64,000 bases of DNA, from contig JTDE01021385.1 of the NCBI GenBank assembly GCA_014338405.1, forward strand, positions 62,001 to 126,000, written 5' to 3'. The notes under the pieces were generated by a model. It was given only the letters and a program-made list of their open reading frames with translations. It was not told the DNA's origin and ran no database searches. Source of the DNA: Paragonimus skrjabini miyazakii. Lineage: Eukaryota; Platyhelminthes; Trematoda; Plagiorchiida; Troglotrematidae. Position 1 is the stretch's first letter, and each line of letters opens with the position of its first letter. Below, in pieces: positions 1-12,900 of the stretch. The position numbers were made by a program, and so were the translations under genes.

Positions 1-955
1 GGATTAATGTAACACTCTCACGCCATTGGATCAGTGACTATGTGCGCCACAGTCGATTAATGACGAATTGGTTTAGTAGAACAAAATAGTGTGAGCAAAC
101 ATAGTTATTGGGAGTAATGTTGCTGAGCTAGAATACGGATTACCAAAACAAAAATGAATTTTCCTAATGACGAACGATGTTACAATTTTTCCTTATAACT
201 TCAGGCTCTTTAAACGTTCACTTCAATCTATTCACATCAAAATGTGTTTGTATAACGACGAAGTGATATTCTGATATTCACTAGAGTACAATGGGGTCAA
301 TATGAATTGTTTACGTGATGGGTTTATTTTTTTCAAAACAAAACTGTTTCAGACACTTTTCAAAAAATAGTAGGGATATTTAACAACAAAGTTGTTTAAC
401 ACAACGCTCTAGAGGTGTTAAGTTTTATGTAACTTTGAAATACTGTCCTTCTGTTGTTTTGTCAGAAAGTGCAATATGTGTTTGTAACCTTGGACCTTAT
501 TGCAAACACCTGGCGTTTGAGTGACTATATAGGAACAAGGTCATAGGGTCAACAAGAAAACCCAATTGTAAAAATGTGGGCTTCGTTCGATGCTTTGTCA
601 TTAATCCCACTGTGTTTTTGATTCCGTCCCATAATTGGGGAAGTATAATACACTGTGACAAGTAGGTAACCGAGACCAACTGCGAAATGTTCAACTGTAT
701 GATATGGTTTCTAAGCTCAGTTGACAGAATGCATTCCGGTTGCCACACGTTATTCTTGTCGCTGGTCTTAATTCAGTCGAGACCCAGATTTGACACCGAT
801 GTGTCGCTCGTAAATCAGTAAACGTGACATATTGTTTATGAGTTATGTTATTTCAAGTGCTTCATTCTCGTTTATTGAGGACGTCTGAGAGAGAGTGACA
901 TTATAGTCATGATTATACACTGCTGAGAATTTACATAGTTTTGATTACTGATAAA

Positions 956-1076
956 TAGTCGAGGATTTGGTTAATATCACTCAAATTTGATCACAGCCTT
1001 TTTGAAAGAGACCGGCTGGACGGTCTACTTGAATACAAAGGCCGCGATAAATATGAGTGGTGTTCAACTTGAAATT
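956..1076. mobile_element. ribozyme-SINE 3' fragments, inverted pair
   Basis: Positions 956-1000 resemble the reverse complement of the SINE 3' end (GTCGAGGATTTGG, then TGATCACAGCC). Positions 1001-1076 resemble the same 3' region on the plus strand (TTTTGAAAGAGACCGGCTGG to GTGTTCAACTTGAAAT). The hammerhead and tRNA-like head are missing. Confidence 0.6.
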
Positions 1077-2450
1077 GTGTATTTTTGTTAACCAGACGAT
1101 ATTTTCATTGTTTGGCCTTTTTGGTGATCATACAGATATATTTGGAAATTTAATTTTGTAGCAACAAACTAGAGTATGAATGTGGAAACTACGGAAAACC
1201 TTTTTTGCATGTTGACGCTTGTACATCTAGTTTGTTTCACTATTCTAGGTTTAGATAAGTTTTACAGTTAGCGGTTAGATCGCAATTAGCTGGACATTAT
1301 TCTCAAAGGTATACTGTAGGGAATAGCAATTACCAGTTACTTTACAGAAATTTGTTCAAAACATATGGGTTGAACATCTTTCATATTCCTGTGAGGAATT
1401 TTGGTTTTTGTGAAACAGGTGGCAATAAAAAGCATGTATGCAAAGCAAATTTCTCTTTGCCAGTCTATAAAATGCGGAGTAATAGTCGTATTTGCTTTGT
1501 TTAAGAGCTAATGGTTTGCAATCTCGAATGAAATGATCACCGAAATTGCACACTATCTGTCATCCTAATGTTCTTCAACACCGAGAGCATCTCATGACGC
1601 CCGATCTGCAAACGCTTTTTCTAGTGAGCTACATAATATCGGTCTTAGTGTTGTGACAGATCTGTTTCCCCCGAACAAGCTTTTCTAGCATATTCATTGT
1701 TCCATGCACCAAGGTGTCCTGTTGTTGTTCTGTCATCTGAAATACATAAACACTAGAGTTTTCAAAAATCGACTTGGATTTGCACCGAAACTATGGGAAC
1801 TTTGACAAACAAACCCTAATTAGGGCCTACGTGTATTTTGATCTCTGGAAACGTATACACATTCGTTGAGTGCTGTGTATTGTAAACAATAAACGCGATG
1901 TAATTACGGGAAACGTGCTCCAAACCTGTTGATGATTCACCGTAATCTACAAGGTCATTTCTGATCGCGATTTAGTTGTCACATCTTGTCTAGTCAAGGT
2001 ACGCAAGAAGTTGAGTACTAAACTGAAATCGAAGTTTACCGACATAGGATATCCTGGCCAAAGACGCTTAACTTGAACGATACCGCGAGATAAACCCTTC
2101 CGAAGTTATAAGTTTGGTTTTATATTTAGTGGTATAAAACTACAACACCCTGAAAGAGCGATTAATAGTTAATATGCAATCCATGTTGCCCCTTGTTCCT
2201 ACATTATTTTCTCAAACCGTGTAAAACCTGGGAGTCATATGTTGGAACGTATTAACAAACGTACTCTACAAACTGATGGTGTACGGTCGAACACATTAAT
2301 ATTGACTATATCAGTAAGACCTTGCGTGCATGATTGCAAATAGTGCGATTTCTGTTCATATTTCGCTGGAATTTCCATCACAGGGACAGCATAAAAGATG
2401 TTTCTTTTCCATCCACATCGGGATACACGAAGGCCTGTCAGTCAAAAAAC

Positions 2451-2502
2451 GTAAACTGGTAGATGCAAGTGTTTCGTATTGACTCGTCAGCACTAAACTT
2501 AC
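2451..2502 (-). ncRNA. hammerhead-like ribozyme motif at the 3' side of Penelope-like element 1
   Basis: Read on the minus strand, the core CTGACGA is followed by a short helix II (GTCAATAC, two pairs), then GAAAC and an ATC cleavage triplet. Helix I has an inner part GTG/TAC, an internal loop, and an outer part GTAAG/TTTAC. The outer pairs give the usual bipartite helix I of type I hammerheads. Helix III is almost absent, as in other retroelement hammerheads or through decay. It sits about 75-125 bp past the endonuclease stop codon. Confidence 0.5.
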
Positions 2503-2584
2503 AATAACATGGGACGGTTTTTTATATCGAACAGTTAGGGGGTAGGGGGTATAGCCAGTCGGTGGGTTGGGAAAGGTCATTGAG

Positions 2585-4325
2585 TCCTGGGAAAGGTCAA
2601 GTTTACGAGTAGTTGTTTCTGAACATACACGGTCGGCTTCAGTTGATTAATTGCGACCACCTCAGCAAACCGAAGGGATCTTGGACTGGAGTGACGTAAT
2701 AGGATTCGGAATGCATAAACTGGGTCGATAACGTGTCCAGTGGTCAGGACTTGTCTTGCGACTACGGACACTGGTTGTTTGCGTGTTTCAGCGCCACTGT
2801 CGTTCTTCTGTAATGCAGAGTTCTGCACCCATTTAGGCAAATGTTCCTTCACTCCGGAGCTCAAGCACCTCTCAGTCCTACCTACGCAACTTTCTTTGTA
2901 GTTACATGTAAATTGGTAAACACAATGTGAGGTGGCACCGATAGGCTGATCCCTCTTGGTTGAAGACACACGCAGCTTCTGGGTTCGAGCTGGTACACAA
3001 GTTCGCAATTTTCGTTCAGTCGAATTTATCAGTCTTTGCGTTGTTTGATGCATAGTCTAATCGTCTTTAGAAGGTAATTCTATATAAACCTTCTTTTTTT
3101 TCTTACAGTGACCACCTGTTCACATGGCGATTTCGGCCTACTGTACCTTTCTGTGCACCTTTTCGGATACCCATTAGATTGTAGTACAGACAAGAAAAAT
3201 TCTAATTTCTTCACAAGACTATCCTGGGCACAGATTCGCCTTGTTCGTGTGAATAGTTTATTTATTAGTGCGCGTTTTTGATGAACCGGTATGAAACTAC
3301 TAAAGTTCAGGTATTGACCGGACTATGTGGATTTCTTATAGAAAGCTCTTTTAATAAACATCTTCCCGACGATGTATGAGTGTGCCTAGAAACGGCAAGC
3401 AATTATCAGCCTCAAATTAACATTCCGGTTGAGATGACAATTATTTAAGCGTCGCAGTTTGGAATGACTGAATACTAGTGTATCATCAACATAGCATTTG
3501 TAGTATGACATATTTGCTATGTCTGCGTCTAACTCTTGCTCAATCTTTGACATAAAAAAGTCTGCTAAGATGGGCCCTAGTGAACTACCCATGGCCACCC
3601 CATCTATTTGGTGGTAGCATCGATCAAGAAAACAGAAACTGACGTTCTTAGTGCATAGTAATAAAATTTCCTTCAGAATATCGCTAGGTAGAGAAAGAGT
3701 AGTGTGGCTCGTTTCGGCAAGCTTACAAATATAATCAATCGTCTCGTGTAGTGAGACATTTGTAAACAGTGACTGAACATCTATGGAGCACATCAATTCA
3801 TTAGCAAGATTGATTTTGTTCAAGACACGGATCAATTCAAAAGAATCTAATAAACCTGAAACTTTTTGTTTTAATGGCGTTAAGATGTTGACTAACCAAC
3901 GTGCCAATTTATGGTATGAAGAATTAGTCATCGCCAGAATAAGCCTAAGTGGTATTCCAGACTTGTGTGTCTTAGAAGGGCCGTAGAGTTGAGGTGTCGA
4001 CGACCCTCACGGTTTAAGAAATTTGTACGTCATGTCGTCAAAGAAGAATTTGGAGATGCCTTCTATTTCGATGATATTGTTCACTGTGTCTATTTGCTGA
4101 AACTTCGTTTGGTCTTCTTGTATTGACAGCATTTTCTGCACATACGGGCTCCTGTCTAAAATGACTACACCGGAGCCTTTATCTGGCTTCAGTATTAAAA
4201 CATCTTTTTGATTTAAGTTCTCTTAATGACTGTTGGTGTTGCTTTGTGATAGCACACCGGCTGTTGATCGGAGTCATGATAAACCCATTAGCTATATCAG
4301 TGAATTTGATTTTAAGCCAACCCAG
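2585..4325 (-). mobile_element. Penelope-like retroelement 1, degraded: reverse transcriptase and GIY-YIG endonuclease
   Basis: Read on the minus strand, the pieces follow the order of a Penelope-like ORF. KFTDIANGF-like sequence (near 4310) leads into LILKPDKGSGVVILDRSPYV (RT start, around 4200-4140). The RT body follows, with DVQSLFTNVSLHETID, GVAMGSSLGPILADFFM and the catalytic YVDDT (about 3500). A connecting region with RRICAQDSL and LQSNGYPK comes next. The ORF at 3053-2577 contains CVYQFTC, CVGRTERCL and VKEHLPKWV, the GIY-YIG nuclease region. At least one in-frame stop (after FLKP near 4015) and several frameshifts make it non-functional. The 5' part is missing. Confidence 0.9.
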
Positions 4326-5959
4326 ATTGTCAACAGTAATTGGTTGGATTATTTATCAATTAGACCCACAAACTAGACTTCAACATAAATACAATTAGGC
4401 CTATGTGATGGTATTTTATAATCCAGACCCAAAACTAAGACTTCTAATTGCAAAGAATTCAACTGTACTGAAAAACACGTAAATTTTCTTACCAGTCTTT
4501 ACATGATTCACAAAATGGTTTCATCAGTCAATGATACAATATCTAACATTATAATTAATACGACAGTTGTTACTATTACAATCAATCTGTTGAATAGTAC
4601 TCATGTTATTGCTCCACTAACACTATCTTACTATAGGAATTAGTTTCACGAAATGCATTTTAGTAAAGCGCACGCACACTGATCTCCTTAGTAATTTACT
4701 GGGCAGACACTTTATGTGAAGCATAACATTAGCCCACAGAAATGCTTTGTGCCCGGTGATCCTTTAAAATTGAGCCATTCTGAACAATCTAAGTTAGAAT
4801 ACTTGGTTAAACTATTTCCACTTACCCAAAACATGAGCCTATCCGCCTGCCGGTAACAGGTGCAACACCAGTGAGCATAAACTGACGCATCAGACAATGA
4901 TATCCCAACCAGTGTTTGCTACTTATCAGCACCGGCGAAATATCCAAACGCATTGTATCATATGAACAGATGAACAGATATAGTGTAGTGGGGAGGAGCG
5001 ATCGTATTATATTACTCACACCACTGCTATTCAGTAGTGGGACCAGAGCATAGATTTTGACATTGAAGTAGCCGCGGGAGAAAAACGGAAAGAAATATCG
5101 GAGTGCAGCATTGCATTGAGTGGTTCTTGGTACATTAAGGAACTAAGCATTGGCATCTGTGGCAGCCGTGACGTTCTGGGCCCAAAACGGTACGCAGATG
5201 AATGTTTTTGTTTGTTGTTATCTTTAAACGTATTACCCAGGTGTTGTTTTACTGAATAAATTACCGTTGCGCCATCCGTGTTCTTGGCTCACACCTTTAG
5301 TTCGCATATTGTCTGGTGATCTATTGATTTTTGTGTAGTTCATTCGCGTATACGATGAGAAAGCAGGCTAATACACTTAGTGGGTGTGAATGACAAAATT
5401 ACATACGCTATATGTTTACAGTATACCTAATACACTATACAGCATTTCAATAGCGTTCACTATGTTACCTTTCATTGTGCGTGAAGCAGAACGTGCAAGA
5501 ATTTAACGTTTTCTGCAAAAGGGTTATTGATAACTTGAAGTGGCAATAAGATGAGCCATTCGCGAATCCCGTATAATTAAAAAGTCGCGATGACGGAAGC
5601 ATTCTTAATAATCCAGGGAGTAGGGGGGCGGAAACGGGAACAGCAGTGTAGCTGAGCACAGGCTTTAACCAGAAACTCGGCCACCTGATTTGATACTGAG
5701 TTAAATCTATTCATTAATGTATCAACCAACTAGGTGACAACAGTCGAGAAATTTCCGGTTTATAAAGCATTCCGTGAAGGTGGAAAACGTTGATGTTAAA
5801 GTTTATCAATAACTAAAACCTATCAACCAACTCATGTCTACTAGACCAGAAAATGTTACAAGCACAGGTTTGTCTGATGTCCAGTTACGACTAACAAACT
5901 TTGACATCCATGATACAAATAGGTTATTCATAATATCTTAATAAGACTGACGTGTGGTG

Positions 5960-6260
5960 AGGGCTTTGGTTGATATAACTTGAACATCACTCACAAGTTA
6001 GAGCACTTATCTCATTATCATAGATCTTCCAGCCAGCTGATTTTGTTAAAAGAGCATTGTGCTATAATTTTCCTATCGTAGGAGCTCGTCAGCAGTTTGT
6101 ATCATAGTGACATAGCTAGAATTAAAACTCCGAAGACAACTGCGTTGATCACTGCGGCAGTGACCGTATAATGAGATCGACTGAATTCTATTGAACGTTC
6201 AGCCACACACATATGCGAGTAATACTCATATTGCCCGATAGTCTCCAGAGAAGATAATAA
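5960..6260 (-). mobile_element. ribozyme-SINE copy, old and diverged
   Basis: The minus strand matches the family over most of its length: tail (CTTGAACATCACTCACAAG), a hammerhead remnant around 6079-6100 (GGAGCTCGTCAGCAG), the box A region (CACTGCGGCAGTGACC) and head (CGAGTAATACTCATATTGCC). It is heavily mutated and no intact ribozyme remains. Confidence 0.6.
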
Positions 6261-6875
6261 CTGTCCTGGCAAAGAAATGCAATACTGACAATCTCTATTA
6301 AAGGCGAGAGTCCAGTACAGTGCGTCGTTTATAAAATGCTAGCTGTAATTTCGGTGAATGATACTTTTCTTGTATTTTCCAAATATGTTGGTTACCTCAA
6401 AGTAAGATTGAGATTTTCCAGTAACTAATATAAATTGATCGGGTAGACGAACGTTCGGATGAACTAAAAACATTTTCCCTTTCCAATCAGTAGAGTACAC
6501 ATCAAGTTTGTCAGTTAGTTCACTGTTTGTATGTCTTGTGTTAAGCGCACATACCGGCAACTAACAGTGAATGATCTTTTTATCAAATCAACAACCGCAA
6601 TAACAAGAGAATGTGGTCCAAAGTGGATTCCTTATAAAAGGGGAAAAATTTACAACTTAATTAGATTTACCTGTTTGGATAAAAAAGTGTGCAATAGAAC
6701 ATTTTTTTAGTTGAGAACAGTAAATAATCTGATTACAGTAGGCGTATTTTATAAGAACAGAAACAGTCTCACAGAAGCTTAGATCATTCTATAACTTTCA
6801 TCTGAAAATAATTTAGAATCAATCTAGAAATTTGAAGTTCAACCCTTTAAACTTTTCATTGATTTCATCATTCAG

Positions 6876-6991
6876 AGAATTTGCCAAAGAACGTGAACGT
6901 GTGGAAAAACGTCGTGCATTTCTCAAGCTTCGTAGACAGCAGCAATCTGATCGCGAACTGAACGGGTATTTGGATTGGATACAGAAAGCGG
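6876..6991 (+). CDS. Cav2: Cav2 exon: end of IS6 and AID (beta-subunit interaction domain) of the I-II linker
   Basis: The acceptor is TTTCATCATTCAG at 6875 and the donor GTAAGA starts at 6992. The exon is 116 nt, enters in phase 2 (its first base completes a Gly codon) and leaves in phase 1. It encodes EFAKERERVEKRRAFLKL and then RRQQQSDRELNGYLDWIQKA. This is the linker start plus the alpha-interaction domain, where the cytoplasmic beta subunit binds. The hallmark Gly-Tyr and Trp-Ile residues are present. Where vertebrate Cav2 reads QQIERELNGY, this reads QQSDRELNGY, so the Ile-Glu pair is Ser-Asp. The open frame continues past the donor only as read-through into the intron. The previous exon, ending in the IS6 sequence, was not found in the 6.9 kb upstream. 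Confidence 0.95.
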
Positions 6992-9900
6992 GTAAGAGTT
7001 TCCAGAAGGCATTATGTAGACAATATGCATTGCATGAGATCATATTGAGATCAGCTTAGTACGCTTATATAATCTGTTCGTAAGCAAAATATAATATACC
7101 ATTTATCAGCTTAGACAGTAAGATAAAGAAATGTATTCTGAAAGGTGAATCCAGTTCTCAGTCGCTCAACATTCAACTTACTATCACGAAAATGCGAAGA
7201 CTGCGACACAAACAAACATTGTTTATTATTTCGGTGTCTATTAACACCACAGCGACATCAACGTTTGAGTAAGAGATAACGGATGGTGATTTGAAATCGT
7301 CAGTTCATTGGTAAGTTTAAACGGCGAGTGATTTCTTGGTTAGAATGAACGGTGGTTCCGGATCGACTGAATTGTCAGATTCCAAAATGTGTTATAGGTT
7401 GAACAACAGTTTTGTTTATTCCAGCTGGATAACATTAAAATAATGTCATCATGCCTTGTTAATTTGTTCTGTTAATCATTAAATAATGGGGAAAACGTAA
7501 ACAAATGATATGGCAATTGAGCACAATTGGTAAGCGCAGTATCTTCGAAGTTACATCACTCATATTTTGGGAGAGAGATTATAAAATACCCCCTTCCATT
7601 ACCCACACACGCCTACTCCGTGTAAGTACTCGAAATTTCGATAAGAAATTAGGCCCATAGTATAGGGTAAATAATTATTTTCCGGTCGACGATCTCGTAC
7701 ATTTGTTGATGAACTGATGCAGTGGTATGATTTTGTGGCTAACAACAATTGAGTGACGTGAAGCTGCCTTTATTGGACGAATTTTCCAAAGTTTGACCAA
7801 TTCAACTCATGCAGAAAATCAATCCAGATGCTGATGTTGGTCAGTCAGTAACGTAGGTTTAGTACTTGAAAAGATAAGCAGCTGGCGATTCGTTGTGTGG
7901 TTTGTGTATCGCCTGACTTCGATGTATCCTATCAAGTGCATATTTGAATTTTCAATCAAATAAGAGCATAGTTTTTAATAATCGATCTGAACATTTACAT
8001 GGTTGCTTGTTAGACAAGGGAGAACATCTAGAGATCACTAAGAGGATTCGTGCTCATTTTAATCATTCAGTTTGCTGAGCTAATCATTCGGTTTGTTGAG
8101 TCACTCTGTCAACTAGCTCAGTAGATGCAGAGTGTAGAAACGTGTTCGAAAGGTCGCAGTATGCATTATCAAAACCGTATGAGATTATCACTTTTGTAAG
8201 CTATTGAGTAATTCATATTGTCCGGATTTTCATTAATCGTTGAATGTTATGGTGCACTCTAAGTAATCTCAAATGCACACAAACCTCAAGATTGAGATTA
8301 AGATCACACCGCTAAAATCTTATCCGTCGTCATTATGCCCTGTCGTGTCATGCACTCCGTTCCTCAGGATCCATTTGTGCTGACAGTTTTGCCATTGTTA
8401 TTGATTTACAAACAGGTGAATTTGCATTCAAATTCAGCGGCCACTACACCGAACTCTAACGATTTGCGATGCATAGAGTCGACTCGTGAGGCTCGTTTAG
8501 TTAAACCATACTTCTGAGCACCGAACAAAAATCCTATAATTCATATTCGAATGTCACAATGAGATGCGTTCACTTGCTCCTCATCCAAGTAACTGCGGAC
8601 TTACTGTTTCACAGAGATGAACCAGGCTTCCTTTTGCAAGATATCGTTGAGCAGTTAAAGGAGACACATTTCTACTGTCAAACCTTCTCACACAGTATTG
8701 CGCGATTTCCGAGAACTACACTACTTAAGTCACGAACGGTTTTCTTGGTGACCATATTCAGATATGCGGATGGTTGTAACCAATGAACGTTTCAGTAACA
8801 GACCGTGGTGTGCTATACCATAATGACCAAGTCACATACAACATAACAAAACATATTGCTAACAATTAAACGTGAACAGTCAAGGGTTTGTTTGCGTACC
8901 ACTCACACTTGTTCTCAGGTGTCAACTTGTGATATAATTTTCAACGTCACTCATAAGCAAATATAGCTGAGGTTTTAAGTATGATAATTCATTCGGGACT
9001 AATATAAGTTTTACAACACAATAGGCAACGTGTCTATGTCGTATGTTCGTGAATCTGAATTCAAACTGAGCTTGAGGTAAAAATATGCCGTACTTAGTAG
9101 CTTTGACAAGGGTAACACTCAGTGCAACTTCTCTGATAGACTGGTCAGAGTGTCAATAGCAATGAACTATCGGGGCATTGACTCTGCACTAACTAAATCA
9201 ATTTCGGCCTGTTAGTAGGTGATATGGTGTTCAGCAAATTTGGGGAATTGAGTGAGTTTAACTTAACCGAGAAGTCCTAATTGTGTCACTCATTCATTTG
9301 GGTTAACATAACCGTTGACGAGCTTTCTCTCGATTCGGTAAGGCAGTTTGCACACTGCTCAATTGGCTGAGTGCGTAGAGTTGGTTACACCACGTGATTC
9401 AATACGAGGTTAGTGGTGCAGTGATTAACAAGTTTACGTTCACCGCGATTCAACCTTGAACAACTGACAAGAAATAGCCTGGTGCTGCTTTCAGAAGAGA
9501 CTACTTTAACGCGGAAAAGGTGACCGAGTGTAAAATTTAGAACACGTAAGTTGCATTACATATGATGTAAACTGCAGAGACATTTCAATCGATGTATGAC
9601 TATAATCAATAAACATAGATTAGTTCCGATAAGTGTACGTAGAAATGAGTTGTTGGCTGCAATGAGAATAGCACAAAGAACCAGAAGTAAACTGGCCACA
9701 TTGAAAAATGGTTGCCTTGATTTGAAACAAAAAAATTCGAATTTTAAACATGTCGAATAATGTATTACCAATGCAGACAATATCGACCTGACAATGAGGC
9801 ATGCAGGAATAAACGGAAGTTAACAGGTAGTTTAAGAGTGAACTTACGACAAGAAAATGAATTAAACACATGTAAGCAGCATAACCAAAGCATTCAAATA

Positions 9901-12900
9901 GTAATACCAACCTCATAACAAATAACAAACTTATGATTACAAACCCTTAACATCATAATAGTGGTATGTTAATCATCATTTGCTTCTGTACACAAAGTGA
10001 GGTATATCGCAATGGTCTTAGCAAAAAAGTAAACGAATTGTAGTGATATAAGAAGCTTCTTGATAACAAATCTTTAATGAGTCTTTTAATTAATCAAATC
10101 TTCATTCACCGGCATTAATTGAGAACAGGATGACATAAGTTAATTTTCTCGACCGAGTTCAACTGTTTGACCCAAAAATGTTCAGGACAACACCAGCGTG
10201 CTGATAGACAGAACTAAGGGGGAAGAGACGCGCTGATAACAAGTAACGATGACTACACATAAAGAATTAATAGACTCAACTACATATATAGAGGTGATCG
10301 GGCAACCTGATCATTGCTCACATGCAAAAGTGGTCGAGTGTTCACATATGATAATGCGGTCGAGTGAGGTCAATGGCGCAGTGGTAAACAAACAAACAGC
10401 GTGGCCGTGGTTCAAGCCCCATCAGTGGAGATGATATGCACAACTGACGAACTCTAATGAGAGCGAAACTCGAGTCTAGTGCTTCTTTTCGAGAGGAGCC
10501 GACTGGAAAGTCTATGGGGATGCAACAGCTGCGATCAATTGTGGGTGATGTTCAATCTATATGAAAACCAAAATCCCCTACTACTCGGCAGTATATGAAA
10601 ATACTCAAACGTTCACATTTGTTTGTCATTTATAAGGTCATGGTTTTCTGTAATTAAACCGTGTAAGCATTGTCTCTCGCTGACCCCATAAATAATCTCT
10701 GTCATTAGTAGCATTTAAGATGGAAAAAGGTCATTTTGAGTCGAACATGTAATCCTTATGAACTGACTAATAATTACCCTTTCTAGGGGTACTTTAAAAA
10801 GGAAATAATTAGCTAGGTCAAGTGTGAGTGAAAAAAATCTTTTTTCCTCTATTTTTCATACTCTAGAGGAAGTGATTTTGGCGGAAGAACAGACCACTTT
10901 TGAAGAAAAACTTCGTATTGTCAAAGGTAAGTCAAATAATCATTTGCGTTGTGTACGTTAGGCCTGGATAAAAATTACACCATTCAGGAAATTTGGGCAT
11001 GACTGAAGACAAAAGTTGAAAACTGCTTGTAGACGTTCATATTGACTACGTTTCTGTATGTTCCGAAGTAACACTTAGGTGTACACATAAGATTTGATCA
11101 CCGAGTTGAAGATGGGGTGGGTTGAAAACATTTCTGCATTCACCCATGGATGACTTCTATTAGGAAGTCTGATTTTGAGTCTGAAAAGCTCAGGTTATAT
11201 TTGTTTATAGTCTCGATGTGTTACTCACTGCAAAATGTATAACAAATACATCGGAGTATCCAGATGAAGCAATTAACGGTTGAAGTTAAACTAAACTAAT
11301 CACACGGGAAACGTTAATTAAGGCAGGAAATATGCAACATAACCTCTTGCTTCATATCCTAATAGGAGGAAGTGTGTGTAGAATTGTAATGTCCATTTCT
11401 ACTGAGATATCATACTTGAACAGACAAACGCTTATAAGCTGAATGTCCATCAATAGTTCACGTAAACGACAATTGGAATGTCACCCATAGGTAAGCGCAC
11501 ATTTCACATTTGGAACGACGGAATGGCTACTAAACGTCAGTAGGAAACAAACAGACTAGAGTTTTGTTTTAACTACATCGCACCTCAAGTGGAAAATTTT
11601 CTAGAGCCAATACAGTTGGTATTAGAAAACTTGTCGTAAACTTCACATAAAGTCAAATTAGCTTGGTGGTAACAAAAGTTATTACAAATCATGAATTTGT
11701 CCTTACTGGTCCAGTTACTTTGTGTTTTCATATGATCTGTCAGTTCACATGTCTTTTAATATGTCCCATGGCCTCTACACAATATCATATATTGTGCACT
11801 GTGTGTAGTACTGGGTTCGTGCAGCTTACCATCTCTACGGTAAAGCATATGAAAACTATTCTATTTTTGTATATCACCCTTTTGAATACTTCTCATATAC
11901 ACCTCAGTGAAACTCTGTACCTGCTAGAAAATGATCTTGCAACTGACACTCATTTTAATTGGCAAAACACTCCCTGCTTATGCTGGAACAGTTTACAAGC
12001 AATTTATTGTAGACATCGGTTGAGATAATCGAACAGTGAAGTTTAAAATTAGCATGTATGTCACGATCTGAATGTTATATCTATAACGCCGGAGGTCATG
12101 AATGGATACATTTGTGATTGTATGTTTCAATTCACTCAAGTCAACAAAACTTGTCACACCTGAGATGTGAATCTTCAACACAGAGTTACAACCACAGCGA
12201 TAAAAATGTTCATAAAAAATCAAATATACACTGAGTAAAATGTCTGAGAAGTTTACAAATATGAGTCGCGATCACCCACTAACCTGCACGGTGCAGAGTT
12301 GCTCAATTATTGCACGATAACGTATAACTAAAACAAAGTAGAAACGAATTACGAAAGTTCGAAAAAAAGAGAACCAATTGAAATAGAGAAAATTTTCTCT
12401 CAGTTAGCTTAACTCAAGTACCACATTACTAGGAACTGGGCAAGCTGATTCAAATTGCCTGAGAAACATCGTTGCATTTAGAAATAGGTTTGAGGACTCC
12501 TATCAAGATTGCAGTCACTGTCAAATGAGTAGTAGACAAAGTTCCAAAGATACGCTACTACCATTGTGAAGGAATGTTTGACAGATTTATGCGACAAATC
12601 TGGGAACAAGTGCTGTGAAAAGGAAAAAGACAAAATATTGCATTTTCACGATAATAAAACCGAGTTCTCACATAAAGTGTCAACGAACGATACAGACAAG
12701 TTGACACCGATGTCGTTTTTATTGGACGACTTGGTATTCACGATCACCACAGTCAGCAGAAAATTTACGTTGATCTTTTAGGTAATTGATCAAAACACTC
12801 CGACCATTAACACTGTTCGGGGTAGCAGTTTGAGCAGCATAACGGGTTTATATGATTTGTTAGCATTAATATACCTAGGATCATATTTCATACTGGTTAC

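Larger units (their letters stand above)
1..6875 (+). other. intron upstream of the AID exon (IS6 exon not in window)
   Basis: No channel exon was found here. The stretch holds SINE fragments at 956-1076, Penelope-like element 1 with its hammerhead-like motif (2451-4325) and an old SINE copy at 5960-6260. Positions 1-950, 1080-2450 and 4330-5950 show nothing recognisable. Confidence 0.7.
6992..10866 (+). other. Cav2 intron, about 3.9 kb
   Basis: It has GT-AG borders and contains a diverged SINE (9268-9530) and a near full-length SINE with hammerhead (10288-10612). Nothing is seen in 7000-9260; its small open frames lack motifs. Confidence 0.85.

Noticed and set aside
11663..12028. 121-codon plus-strand open frame
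   Set aside because: No family motif, intron-like composition, no splice support, and a length not exceptional for this base composition.
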